DNA from: Pseudothauera lacus
GTDB lineage: Bacteria; Pseudomonadota; Gammaproteobacteria; Burkholderiales; Rhodocyclaceae
NCBI RefSeq assembly: GCF_003034845.1
Contig: NZ_PZKC01000002.1
Location: 124,001-188,000 of the forward strand
Direction: 5' to 3'
Length of the DNA: 64,000 nt
Of the stretch, positions 1 through 7,907 are shown one piece after another (positions within the stretch are counted from its first letter, which is position 1; every line of letters begins with the position of its first letter). The notes beneath the pieces are model-generated. The model was not told the DNA's origin, did not search any database, and saw nothing but the letters and a program-made list of their open reading frames with translations. Made by a program: the position numbers and the translations under genes.

Positions 1-1
1 G

Positions 2-178
2 GTGTTCAGAATGCTGGTTGAGCACCCCGGTGAGAATCGTGGTGATCCCAACCTGCCCTTGATGCCGCCAAACAGCCTTGAGCGCTTCGACGCGCTGTGG
101 GTAGCCATAGATCATGGTCGCCATGCCATCGTTTCTTACCTGATGGAGCGTGAGAAGGGCCTCGCATCGGGCGTGTGA
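2..178 (+). CDS. C-terminal part of an unrecognised protein (cut by window start)
   Basis: An open frame runs from the window edge to a TGA at 176-178, giving 58 visible residues. The visible part includes PPNSLERFDALW and ends MEREKGLASGV. I do not recognise the family. It lies 48 nt (to the first ATG) or 96 nt (to the preferred ATG) upstream of the HicA-like gene on the same strand, so it could be the partner gene of a toxin-antitoxin pair. It does not look like the usual HicB domain. Its start is outside the window. Confidence 0.4.
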   Translation: MFRMLVEHPGENRGDPNLPLMPPNSLERFDALWVAIDHGRHAIVSYLMEREKGLASGV

Positions 179-274
179 TGGTATTTCTGAAGGAAGCTTT
201 CGCTCCAGTGTTGGGACACTGAGCCCATGAAATCCGATCCTCAGCGGCAACCCAACTGCCGTCGAGGATCGGTT

Positions 275-508
275 ATGCGCTACTGCAGCAACAAGGATGT
301 GAATCAGCTTGTCCGGGAGCTGGTCCAGGCCGGCTGGACCTTCCGGTGCGGACGCCATGGCAAGCTTGTACCCCCATCAGGTTTGGGCTTCATCACGATC
401 TCTCAGACGCCCAGTGATCATCGGTGTCTGCTGAAGATTCGGCGCGATATCCGCCGTTTGCAGCGGGGCGCAGGGCAGTCGGAACAAGCCAAGATAGTTG
501 TCGCCTGA
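275..508 (+). CDS. HicA-like small protein (possible mRNA interferase toxin)
   Basis: 77 residues from ATG 275, which has a GAGG Shine-Dalgarno sequence at 264-267. An in-frame ATG at 227 would add 16 unconvincing residues. The order NKDVNQLVRELVQAGW, then GRHGK, then a beta-rich stretch FITISQTPSDHRCLLKI, fits the compact alpha-beta-beta-beta-alpha double-stranded-RNA-binding fold of HicA toxins. The single His in GRHGK lies where HicA has its catalytic His. HicA proteins are usually 60-80 aa and cleave mRNA. No canonical HicB follows; a REP-like hairpin does. The fold assignment is inference from pattern only. Confidence 0.55.
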   Translation: MRYCSNKDVNQLVRELVQAGWTFRCGRHGKLVPPSGLGFITISQTPSDHRCLLKIRRDIRRLQRGAGQSEQAKIVVA

Positions 509-530
509 TTCATGCAACCAGACTGCAATA

Positions 531-568
531 GGGGACAGACCACGATTATCAAGGCCGTGGTCTGCCCC
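531..568. repeat. REP-like imperfect palindrome (RAYT-associated type)
   Basis: The left arm GGGGACAGACCACG (531-544) pairs with CGTGGTCTGCCCC (556-568) around an 11-nt loop, with one bulged A. GGGGACAGACCACG arms are, from memory, a recurrent intergenic repeat in beta- and gammaproteobacteria linked to REP-associated tyrosine transposases. No such transposase lies in this window, so this would be a mobilised copy acting in trans. A 12-bp perfect palindrome CCCCTGCAGGGG follows at 577-588. Either structure could also form an RNA hairpin after the HicA-like gene. Confidence 0.5.
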
Positions 569-576
569 ACTGGTGT

Positions 577-588
577 CCCCTGCAGGGG
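577..588. repeat. 12-bp perfect palindrome CCCCTGCAGGGG
   Basis: It lies 8 nt beyond the REP-like hairpin, in the spacer ahead of the diguanylate cyclase gene. It could be the second half of a REP doublet or a protein-binding site. No function can be read from the sequence. Confidence 0.4.
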
Positions 589-774
589 GTAATGGTGCAG
601 CCATCGCCCGTGGCGGTGGCAAGGAAGCCAGGCGCTTTGACCCGCGCCGGCGGCGAGGCACGCACGGTATAGTGGCGGCGTTGGACGATGGGCTGCGGGT
701 GACCGATCCATCGTCCGAGCGGGGGCTGCGCAGTCGGCCGCGCGGGTCTCTCAATTCAAACGCTGGAGCTGCCC

Positions 775-2271
775 ATGACCTCCGTGACGCGTCCTGCGGA
801 CCGCCATGACAAGATTCGCGCACTGTTTGACGAGTACATCGAGCTCTACGCCGCGCGCGATGACCGCTTGACCGCGCTGTTCAGCGAAGATTTCAGCGGT
901 TATACGGGCGGCGGCAGCGTTCTGGTCAAGGATCGCGACGAGTGGGTGAAGATCACCCGGCAGGATTTTGCCGAGGTGCCCGGACGCCTCCGCATCGACA
1001 TGCGCGACATCGCCTTGCAGGACTTGAGCGAGCATGTCGTTGCGGTGACCGCTTTCTTCCACATCCACCTGCCGGTGCCCGAACATGTGCTGTCGCGGGA
1101 GATGGCGCGGCTGGTGTTGATCTTTCGTCTTGAGGGCGAGGCCTGGAAGATTGTCCACAGCGGCATCTCGATTCCCTATCACCTGGTGCAGGATGGCGAG
1201 GTCTATCCGCTTCATGAACTGCAGGAGCGTAACCGGACACTGGAAGCGCTGGTTGAGGAGCGCACCCGGGCGCTGAATGAAAGAGAGGTTTTCTATCGGC
1301 TCCTCACCGAAGACGCCCTGGACGTGCTGTGGCGGGCCGACAGCGAACTGCGCATCACCTACATCAGCCCATCGGACGAGCGCTTTCGCGGCTTCAAGGC
1401 GGAAGAGGTGGTCGGCCATCATGTCTTCGAGCTGTTCAACGAGGAGGGCGTTGCCATCGTGTCGGAAGCCTGGCGCAGGCGCCTGGAGGCTGAGCGGGAA
1501 GGCAGGGACCTTGGTTTTGTCAGCTTTGATGCGCCCCACCTGTGCAAGGACGGCAGCGTGATCTGGGGCGAGGTGTTCTCCAAGGCGGTACGGGACGAGA
1601 GCGGGAAGATTACCGGGTTCCACGGCATCACGCGGGAGATCACCAGGCGCAAGCAGATGCAGGAGCAGATTCAGCAACTGGCGTTCTATGACACGCTGAC
1701 CCACCTTCCCAACCGCCGCTTGCTCAGCGACCGCTTGCTGCATGCGCTGGCCGCCAGCAAGCGCAGCGGGCGCCATGGCGCCCTGATGTTTGTCGATCTG
1801 GATAACTTCAAGCCCTTGAACGACAGATACGGCCACTTTGTCGGGGACCTGCTGCTGATTGAAGTGGCAGATCGCCTGAAGCGCTGTGTTCGCGAAATGG
1901 ACACCGTGGCGCGCTTTGGCGGCGATGAGTTCGTGGTGATGCTGGGTGAACTGGTGAAGGATCACGAAGAGTCCATCGCCCAGGCCGCGGCCGTTGCCGA
2001 AAAGATTCGCCTCCGGCTGGCCGACGACTATCAGCTCAACGCGGCCCGCGAGGGTGAGGTCGAGAACATCGTCACGCACCATTGCTCGGCGAGTGTCGGG
2101 GTGTTTGTCTTCCTGGACCATGAAGCCGGCGCGGATGAAATTCTGAAATGCGCCGACATCGCCATGTATCAGGCCAAGGCAGCAGGGCGCAATACCGTCC
2201 GTATCTATGCGGCAGACGCGCCGCCGGCGAATCTGCCCGGTGACCAAGCGCCTGGCTTCGGAGCGCTTTGA
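775..2271 (+). CDS. Diguanylate cyclase with SnoaL-like and PAS sensor domains
   Basis: 498 aa, predicted cytoplasmic, no membrane segment. Residues about 10-135 form a SnoaL/NTF2-like cone domain (DEYIELYAARD, FTYTGGG-type region, then VLIFRLEGEAWKIVHSG). A short coiled coil (about 145-170) leads to a PAS domain at about 172-293. The GGDEF domain follows, with an intact GGDEF active site at 382-386. An RxxD inhibitory site (R373, D376) sits exactly five residues before it. It should therefore make c-di-GMP from two GTP and be subject to product inhibition. The SnoaL-like domain at the N terminus is a less common sensor arrangement; its ligand is unknown. It stands alone, downstream of the REP-like element. 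Confidence 0.9.
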   Translation: MTSVTRPADRHDKIRALFDEYIELYAARDDRLTALFSEDFSGYTGGGSVLVKDRDEWVKITRQDFAEVPGRLRIDMRDIALQDLSEHVVAVTAFFHIHLPVPEHVLSREMARLVLIFRLEGEAWKIVHSGISIPYHLVQDGEVYPLHELQERNRTLEALVEERTRALNEREVFYRLLTEDALDVLWRADSELRITYISPSDERFRGFKAEEVVGHHVFELFNEEGVAIVSEAWRRRLEAEREGRDLGFVSFDAPHLCKDGSVIWGEVFSKAVRDESGKITGFHGITREITRRKQMQEQIQQLAFYDTLTHLPNRRLLSDRLLHALAASKRSGRHGALMFVDLDNFKPLNDRYGHFVGDLLLIEVADRLKRCVREMDTVARFGGDEFVVMLGELVKDHEESIAQAAAVAEKIRLRLADDYQLNAAREGEVENIVTHHCSASVGVFVFLDHEAGADEILKCADIAMYQAKAAGRNTVRIYAADAPPANLPGDQAPGFGAL

Positions 2272-2295
2272 GCGCGCGCTCGACTTGGCCCATGC

Positions 2296-2357
2296 TTGAC
2301 AGACGTCGGGACGCCGTCTTCAATTGATTCGTCAGTAACGCGCGTTTGATCGAATCA
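2296..2357 (+). promoter_or_regulatory. Putative sigma-70 promoter and operator of the ParS/RES operon
   Basis: TTGACA at 2296-2301 is a perfect -35 box. After 17 nt comes TTCAAT (2319-2324), matching four of six -10 positions. Just downstream is a 7-bp inverted repeat, TGATTCG (2325-2331) and CGAATCA (2351-2357), which runs into the start codon. That placement suits an autorepressor site for the antitoxin, as is usual in this type of operon. Binding is inferred. Confidence 0.55.
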
Positions 2358-2830
2358 TGCCCTCTCGCAAAGCCCTCCATTCGGTGCAAGAACCTGCAGC
2401 CGCCTATTCCGTGGCCGAAGGCGGCGGGGCCAGCGTGCTCGCCTACCTGCATGCGGGCTCCGCGCTCGAACGGGACCACATGGTGCGGGGGGGCTTCGAA
2501 CCCGCTTCCCTCGATGCCTTCGCCAGCCGCTTCAGCCGCAGCGGGCGCAGTCTCGCGCAACTTCTCGGCGTGGCGCCGGCCACCTACGACCGCCGTGTGC
2601 GCGAGGGCAAGCCGCTGTCGCAGGACGATTCGGACCGCATCGCGCGCCTGATCGAGGCCGAGCGTGCGGCGATCCGCGTGTTCGGCGACGAGGACGCGGC
2701 GCGGCAATGGCTGGCGTCGCCGGTGCCCGTGCTGGAGGGGGCGGTGCCGATCAGCCTGCTGGCGACCACGCCGGGCCATCAGGCGGTGATGAACGCGCTG
2801 CGGCGGATCATGGCGGGCACGGCCGCCTGA
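2357..2830 (+). CDS. ParS/Xre-type antitoxin with DUF2384 domain
   Basis: 157 aa. The N-terminal part is variable. The middle (about 60-105) is a helix-turn-helix-like Xre segment (SLAQLLGVAPATYDRRVREGKPLSQDDSDRI region). The C-terminal part carries the DUF2384 toxin-binding region (VFGDEDAARQWLASPVPVLEGAVPISLL, then a short C-terminal helix). This is the standard make-up of antitoxins paired with RES toxins: it neutralises the toxin by covering its active site and usually represses its own operon. Its TGA (2828-2830) overlaps the ATG of the toxin gene by one base, so the two are translationally coupled. Confidence 0.9.
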   Translation: MPSRKALHSVQEPAAAYSVAEGGGASVLAYLHAGSALERDHMVRGGFEPASLDAFASRFSRSGRSLAQLLGVAPATYDRRVREGKPLSQDDSDRIARLIEAERAAIRVFGDEDAARQWLASPVPVLEGAVPISLLATTPGHQAVMNALRRIMAGTAA

Positions 2831-3330
2831 TGGCGAGCTTGTGGCGGCTGGCGCAGGACTGGGTGGACCTGGACAGCGGCGCGCTGCTGTGCGCGGCGGA
2901 GGACTTCTCCTGCGCCGGCGCGGGCGCCGCGGCCGTGGGGGGACGCTGGAACAGCGTCGGTTCGGCGCTCATCTATCTCGCCGACAGCGTCGCCCTGGCG
3001 CAACTGGAGCGGCGCGTGCATGCACCCCACCGTCCCCCGGCCGCGCAGGTGCTGGTGGAGGTGGACCTGCCGGCCCCGGTGCTGGCCGCGGCCCGCGTCA
3101 TCGATCCGCCGCCCGGCTGGGATGCGCCCAACACCGACTGGAGCGTGGGCCGCTGCGCGACGCAGGCCCTGGGCGATGCCTGGTGCGCGGAAGGGGGGAC
3201 CTTGCTGCTGCGCGTGCCCTCGGTGGTGGTGCCGGTGGGCTGGAACTACCTGCTCAATCCGCGCCACCGCGACATGAAGAGGGTGACCACCCGGCGCATG
3301 TCCTACGCACCCGATGCACGGCTGTGGTGA
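2830..3330 (+). CDS. RES-domain toxin (NAD+-degrading type)
   Basis: 166 aa from the ATG that overlaps the antitoxin stop. It carries RES-family landmarks: GGRWNSVGSALIYLADS with the conserved Arg and Tyr, a following E in QLERRVHAP, and the C-terminal SVVVPVGWNYLLNPRHRDM segment containing the conserved Ser and Asn-Pro region. Characterised RES toxins (MbcT, ParT, Res) deplete NAD+ or ADP-ribosylate a target. Length and gene order (antitoxin first) are typical. An earlier in-frame start at 2707 would overlap the antitoxin gene heavily and is rejected. Confidence 0.9.
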   Translation: MASLWRLAQDWVDLDSGALLCAAEDFSCAGAGAAAVGGRWNSVGSALIYLADSVALAQLERRVHAPHRPPAAQVLVEVDLPAPVLAAARVIDPPPGWDAPNTDWSVGRCATQALGDAWCAEGGTLLLRVPSVVVPVGWNYLLNPRHRDMKRVTTRRMSYAPDARLW

Positions 3331-3650
3331 TTGGCGTCGGCACGCCCACCTGCCGCCCTTGGGCAGGACGTGTAGCAGCAACGGAGCGCGTGGCGCGCCA
3401 TGCCAATGTTATGATTGGCACGCTTCCGGAATGCATATGTGAAGCTTGCTTCAACGCCAGCCTCGGAGCAAGTCATGCGCCGTCCCTTGGTGCGCTACCT
3501 CTTCGCGGCCATGGGCGTTATCGCCCGCAACAGTACAAGGGCTGGCGCTGCTACAGGGGATGAACCCCTGTGCAGTGCTGGCTTCAATTCGGCCGACTCC
3601 CCGCCTTCTTTACAGAACAGACCGTTTCTTTCAATCACTCAAGGTGAACC
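3331..3650. other. Intergenic stretch with two inverted repeats
   Basis: 320 nt between the RES toxin gene and the secreted-protein gene. It holds a 10-bp palindrome TGGCGCGCCA (3391-3400). Directly after it comes a 7-bp inverted repeat, TGCCAAT (3401-3407) and ATTGGCA (3414-3420). These could form a composite operator or a weak terminator without a T-tract. Short open frames here have no ribosome-binding site or recognisable product. I see no RNA gene. Confidence 0.4.
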
Positions 3651-4460
3651 ATGTCGCAGCGCGTGCCTGTTGTAGCGATGGTGCTGATCTCACTGTCCCC
3701 CGCATGCGTTGCACAGCCGCTTGTGGAAGCACTGACGGTCATTCGCAACCAGGCCGAGGTAATGCAAGCTTGTACGGCCGACCGTCTCTGCGCCGAAGTT
3801 TCGCCATGGGCTCCTGGTTGTGAAGGCCAGGCATGCGAGACCGGCTTGCCGCATCGTGGGGGCTGGACCCTCAGGCTGTCTGTCAGCCAGAACGATCCTG
3901 CTCACACCACCTATGGTCTGGAGGGCCTCGCTTCCGGGGACTACGACCCTTCATTCAGTCTGTGGCCCAGCCTCATCCGCTTCGAGGGGGGTGTGCTGGC
4001 AGGTGTGGAAACTCACGCAACAGCGATGTATTCGGGCGGCGGCGCCAACTCGACGACCCTGCATCTCATTGCCTTCCTGCCCGGCCAGCTGCCCTTTGAA
4101 GTTCTCAGCGTTGCCTACAGCGCCAACGTGATGATCCGGGCGTGTTTCAGCGAGCGTGATCTGAAGCACCGCGCCGGCGCCTGCCACGACCTTTACAGCT
4201 TCGACGCGACTATCATCCCGGAAGAAGCAGTCGCGGGCGGGATGCCGCTGCTGCACTACCGCAGCGAGGCGACCTCCTTCCCGGGGCCGGTGTCGCGCTC
4301 CAGAGATTCACGGGACGGTAAGCCGCTTCGCAAGGGCGACCTCGTTGAAGCAACTGATCCGCAGTGCAGCTATTACAGACTGTACCGGTTCGACCCGGAG
4401 GCCCGCGGCTACCTGCCCGACGCCCCACTGCCCGATTGCTCGGACTATACCGAGCCCTGA
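3651..4460 (+). CDS. Secreted cysteine-containing protein of unknown function
   Basis: 269 aa. The start MSQRVPVVAMVLISLSPACVA is a plausible Sec signal peptide, cut after about residue 21. The mature part has about eight Cys, in clusters such as MQACTADRLCAEV and GCEGQACETG and as single residues towards the end (RACF, HRAGACHDLY, DPQCSY, PDCSDY), suggesting disulfides in the periplasm. I do not recognise the family. Its TGA ends at 4460, one base from the end of the convergent MFS gene at 4462, so there is no room for a separate terminator. It seems to stand alone. Confidence 0.65.
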   Translation: MSQRVPVVAMVLISLSPACVAQPLVEALTVIRNQAEVMQACTADRLCAEVSPWAPGCEGQACETGLPHRGGWTLRLSVSQNDPAHTTYGLEGLASGDYDPSFSLWPSLIRFEGGVLAGVETHATAMYSGGGANSTTLHLIAFLPGQLPFEVLSVAYSANVMIRACFSERDLKHRAGACHDLYSFDATIIPEEAVAGGMPLLHYRSEATSFPGPVSRSRDSRDGKPLRKGDLVEATDPQCSYYRLYRFDPEARGYLPDAPLPDCSDYTEP

Positions 4461-4461
4461 A

Positions 4462-5724
4462 TCAGGCGCGCGCGCCTTGCCCCGCGCGTAGCTGCGCGGC
4501 ACGCGTCGCGACGCCGATGCCGACCAGCCCGGCGGAGGCCACGCCCAGCACCAGCGCGGCGGCCGAGCCGTAGAAGATGCCCGAGGTCATGCCGGCGTCG
4601 AGCATCGCACCGAACACCGGGGCGGCCAGGCAGAAGCCGAGGTCGAGGCCAGAATATACGGTGCCATACACCCGGCCGGTGGCGCCCGGCGGCGCGGCGC
4701 GCTTGATCAGCATGTCGCGCGAGGGGCCTGCCAGCCCGCTGCCCAGGCCGGCGAGCGCGGCCACGGCGAGCGCCGCGCTGCCGGGCAGCCAGCCGCTGCC
4801 GGCGAGCGCGAGCAGTGTGGCGGCGGCGAGCAGGCTGGGGGTGATGACCTGCTCCAGGCGCTGCGTGCGGGCCACCAGGAAACCGCCCGCCACCATGCCG
4901 GCGGCGCCGCACAGCATGTAGCCGCTGACCACCAGCGCGGTGAGCGACAGCGGCAGGCCGTAGAGGCTGTGCAGGGCGGGGCTGGCGAAGCTCTGGATGG
5001 CGGTGAGCGCGCAGGTGCTCCAGAAGAAGAAGGAAAAGCACAGCCACACCGAGGGCAGGCGCAGGAAGGCCAGCGCATGCTCGGGCGGGCTGGCGCCGCC
5101 TGCGGCGAGCGCGTTGGCGGCGGCGCGGCGGCCGTCGTCGAGCGCGGCGCGCTGCCACAGCATGAGTGCCAGCACCGCCAGCGCCAGCACCCCGGCGGCC
5201 ACGCAGGCCAGGCGCCAGGAGCCGCTGGCGCTGGCGATGCCGGCCATGAACAGGGGCGCGGCGGCCCAGCCGAGGTTGCCGGAGATGCCGTGCACCGAAA
5301 AGCCATGCCCCAGGCGCTGCGGCGAGACGTGCTTGTTGAGGATGGTGAAATCCACCGGATGGAAGGGCGCGTTGCCCAGTCCGGCCAGCGCCGCGGCGGC
5401 GAGCAGGCCGCCGTAGCCGTCGGCCGCGGCGGCGCTGAAGGCCGCAGCGGCGAAGCAGGCCAGGGCGATGAACAGCACCGGGCGCGCGCCGACGCGATCG
5501 ACCAGGAAGCCGGCGAGCGCCTGCCCGACGCCGGAGATGGCAAAGAACACCGACACCAGCAGGCCGAGCTCGGAATAGCTGAAGCCGAACTCGCCGATCA
5601 GGAAGGGGAACAGCGGCGGCAGCAGCATGTGGAAGAAGTGCGAGGTGCCGTGCGCCAGGCCGATCAGGCCGATGGTGCGGGCATCCTGCTGCAGTGGGGC
5701 GGAAGCGGTGTGTGCGGGATTCAT
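4462..5724 (-). CDS. MFS exporter, NimT/Fsr-like
   Basis: 420 aa with about twelve hydrophobic segments. The first, IGLAHGTSHFFHMLLPPLFPF, resembles the start of fosmidomycin-resistance-type MFS exporters. DRVGARPVLF is the loop 2-3 motif. The start is uncertain: ATG at 5724 gives MNPAHTAS, and ATG codons at 5736/5733 are also possible; none has a clear Shine-Dalgarno. It is divergent from an AraC regulator 65 nt away. The pair matches the E. coli NimR-NimT arrangement, where NimT exports 2-nitroimidazole. The substrate here is not known. Confidence 0.8.
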   Translation of the reverse strand: MNPAHTASAPLQQDARTIGLIGLAHGTSHFFHMLLPPLFPFLIGEFGFSYSELGLLVSVFFAISGVGQALAGFLVDRVGARPVLFIALACFAAAAFSAAAADGYGGLLAAAALAGLGNAPFHPVDFTILNKHVSPQRLGHGFSVHGISGNLGWAAAPLFMAGIASASGSWRLACVAAGVLALAVLALMLWQRAALDDGRRAAANALAAGGASPPEHALAFLRLPSVWLCFSFFFWSTCALTAIQSFASPALHSLYGLPLSLTALVVSGYMLCGAAGMVAGGFLVARTQRLEQVITPSLLAAATLLALAGSGWLPGSAALAVAALAGLGSGLAGPSRDMLIKRAAPPGATGRVYGTVYSGLDLGFCLAAPVFGAMLDAGMTSGIFYGSAAALVLGVASAGLVGIGVATRAAQLRAGQGARA

Positions 5725-5789
5725 GATTGCCATCATAGGCAGGGCAGCGCAGGCGGGATTACGATAGCAGGACATGTTCTGTCGCGATC

Positions 5790-6671
5790 ATGCCAATGCC
5801 GAGCCCTTCCCCTTCTGCCCCCGCAGCGCAGGCCGCGCCCGCACCGGTGACCGCGGTCACCCCGCATCTGTTCGTGCCCACGCGCGAGCGCCCGGTGCGC
5901 GCCAAGGTGCGCCAGTTGTGCGCGGCCACCCAGGTGCTGCCGCACCGCCATGCCTGGGCGCAGATGGCGATCTCCACCACCGGGGTGATCCGCCTCAGCG
6001 TGCCGCGCGGCACCTACATCGTGCCGCCCTCGCGCGCGCTGTGGATACCGCCCGGGGTGGAGCACGCGGTGACCATGGTGGAGGATGCCGACCTGCGCAC
6101 GCTGTACTTCTACCAGCCGCCCGGGCGCTGCGGCCCGGACGTGGCGCCGGACGAGGAAGAGCCGTGGCGCCAGTGCCGGGTGCTGCAGGTCTCCGAGCTG
6201 CTGCGCGCGCTGGTGCGCGAGATGCCCGGCGTGGCGGACGACGCGGCGCCGCTGTCGCCCGCCGTGCTGCGCCGCGAGGCCCTGCTGAGCGCGCTGATCC
6301 TGGAAGAGATGCGCAACGCCCACGCGGTGCGCCTGGGCGTGGACCTGCCGCGCGACAAGCGCCTGCGCCACCTCTGCGAAGCGGTGCTGGCCGACCCCAC
6401 ACGCCACGACACCCTGGCTGGGTGGGCGCGCGACAGCGGCGCCAGCGCGCGCACCGTGGCCCGCCTGTTCCGCCAGGAACTCGGCAGCACCTTCTCGCAA
6501 TGGCGCCAGCAGGTGATCCTCGCCAAGGCCGTGGCGCTCGCCGCGGGGCGGCGGCCGATCAACCAGATCGCCGCCGAACTGGGCTACGACAGCCCCAGCG
6601 CCTTCAGCGCCATGGTGCGCCGCGCGGTGGGCATGCCGCCGGCGCGCTTCCTTGGCGTGCGGCAGGACTGA
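5790..6671 (+). CDS. AraC-family regulator, NimR-like
   Basis: 293 aa. An N-terminal cupin half (about 30-130: LPHRHAWAQMAIS, YIVPPSRALWIPPGVEHAV) senses a ligand. The C-terminal AraC DNA-binding domain (about 190-290) has two helix-turn-helix units; the second is INQIAAELGYDSPSAFSAMVRRAVGMPPARF. The cupin type and the divergent MFS gene fit the NimR (YeaM) subfamily, which represses its exporter until an inducer binds. The shared 65-nt intergenic region should hold both promoters. Confidence 0.88.
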   Translation: MPMPSPSPSAPAAQAAPAPVTAVTPHLFVPTRERPVRAKVRQLCAATQVLPHRHAWAQMAISTTGVIRLSVPRGTYIVPPSRALWIPPGVEHAVTMVEDADLRTLYFYQPPGRCGPDVAPDEEEPWRQCRVLQVSELLRALVREMPGVADDAAPLSPAVLRREALLSALILEEMRNAHAVRLGVDLPRDKRLRHLCEAVLADPTRHDTLAGWARDSGASARTVARLFRQELGSTFSQWRQQVILAKAVALAAGRRPINQIAAELGYDSPSAFSAMVRRAVGMPPARFLGVRQD

Positions 6672-6692
6672 GGGGGCGTTTGGGCGCCGCTG

Positions 6693-7907
6693 TCAGCGGT
6701 AGCGCAGGAAGGGGGCGCTGCGTTCGCGCCAGGCGGCTTCGTCGGCGCTGGCGAGGGCGTCCAGGTCGGCGGGCCGGGCGGCGGGGTCGTCCACCCACTC
6801 GCGCAGCGCCGGGCCGCCGTTGATCAGGTCGATGGCGAGGCGGTCGTGTTCGTACTCGTAGGCGAAGTCGCGCCACAGCGGGTAGTCCGGCTGCAGCCGG
6901 CGCAGGGCCTTGAAGGCCAGTGCCTGCAGGCGCCAGGGGCGGAAAGCGGCGTGCGCGTAGGCGCCGTCTTCGACATGGATGTGCACGCCGTTGCACAGCT
7001 TGCCGGCGTGCTTGTGGAAGGTGGGTTCGAACCAGCATTCGCGCAGCCGGCAGCCGGCCAGCCAGGCGGGGGCGAGGGCGTGCATCTCGGCGAGCAGGGC
7101 GCGGGCGTCGACGTCCGGTGCGCCAAACAGCTCCAGCGGGCGGGTGGTGCCGCGCCCTTCGGAGAGCGTGGTGCCTTCCAGCATTACCGTGCCGGCGTAG
7201 CTGCGCGCCATCCACAGGTTGGCGGCGTTGGGGCTGGGATTCACCCAGCTGCGTTCGCCCAGCGGCCAGCCGTAGCCGGGCGCGGCATCAGGCTGCCAGC
7301 CGGCCATGTCGATGACCTGCAGGTCCACGTCGAGCCCGAGCTCGGCGACGAACCAGTGGGCGAGTTCGCCCATCGTCAGGCCGTGGCGCATCGGCAGTGC
7401 GCCGGCGCCGACAAAGCTCTCCCAGCCCGGGCGCAGGGTGGTGCCTTCCACCGGGCGGCCGGCCGGGTTGGGGCGGTCCAGCACCCACACCGACTTGCCG
7501 TGGCGCGCGGCGGCTTCCAGCACGTAGCGCAGTGTGGTGATGAAGGTGTAGATGCGGCAGCCGAGATCCTGCAGGTCCACCAGCAGCACGTCGAAGGTGG
7601 ACATCATCGCGTCGGTGGGGCGGCGCACCTCGCCGTAGAGGCTGAACACCGGGATGCGGTGCAGGGGGTCCTCGAAGTCCGGCGACTCGATCATGTTGTC
7701 CTGCTTGTCGCCGCGCAGGCCGTGCTGCGGGCCGAAGGCGGCGGTGAGGCGCAGGTCGGGCAGGGCGGCGAGGGCGTCGAGGGCGTGGCTGAGGTCGGCG
7801 GTGACCGAGGCCGGATGGGCGAGCAGGGCGAGGCGGCGGCCGGCCAGCGGGCGGCGCAGGGCGGGGTCGGCGAGCAGGCGGTCGAGGCCGAACTGGGTGT
7901 GGGTCAT
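6693..7907 (-). CDS. namZ: Exo-beta-N-acetylmuramidase NamZ (DUF1343)
   Basis: 404 aa, the usual length for this family. Landmarks are LALLAHPASV near the start, AFGPQHGLRGDKQDNM (about 57-72), the VLLVDLQDLGCRIYTF block (about 107-122), VLDRPNP and the LSEGRGTTRPLELFGAP block (about 258-274). NamZ removes terminal MurNAc from peptidoglycan fragments during cell-wall recycling. No signal peptide is visible, so it may be cytoplasmic here. Its ATG overlaps the TGA of the upstream DOMON-like gene (ATGA, 7904-7907), so the two are co-translated. Confidence 0.9.
   Translation of the reverse strand: MTHTQFGLDRLLADPALRRPLAGRRLALLAHPASVTADLSHALDALAALPDLRLTAAFGPQHGLRGDKQDNMIESPDFEDPLHRIPVFSLYGEVRRPTDAMMSTFDVLLVDLQDLGCRIYTFITTLRYVLEAAARHGKSVWVLDRPNPAGRPVEGTTLRPGWESFVGAGALPMRHGLTMGELAHWFVAELGLDVDLQVIDMAGWQPDAAPGYGWPLGERSWVNPSPNAANLWMARSYAGTVMLEGTTLSEGRGTTRPLELFGAPDVDARALLAEMHALAPAWLAGCRLRECWFEPTFHKHAGKLCNGVHIHVEDGAYAHAAFRPWRLQALAFKALRRLQPDYPLWRDFAYEYEHDRLAIDLINGGPALREWVDDPAARPADLDALASADEAAWRERSAPFLRYR

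Noticed and set aside
3415-3823. Two short plus-strand open frames ahead of the secreted protein
   Set aside because: No ribosome site, no domain, and they overlap the gene with the clear signal peptide.
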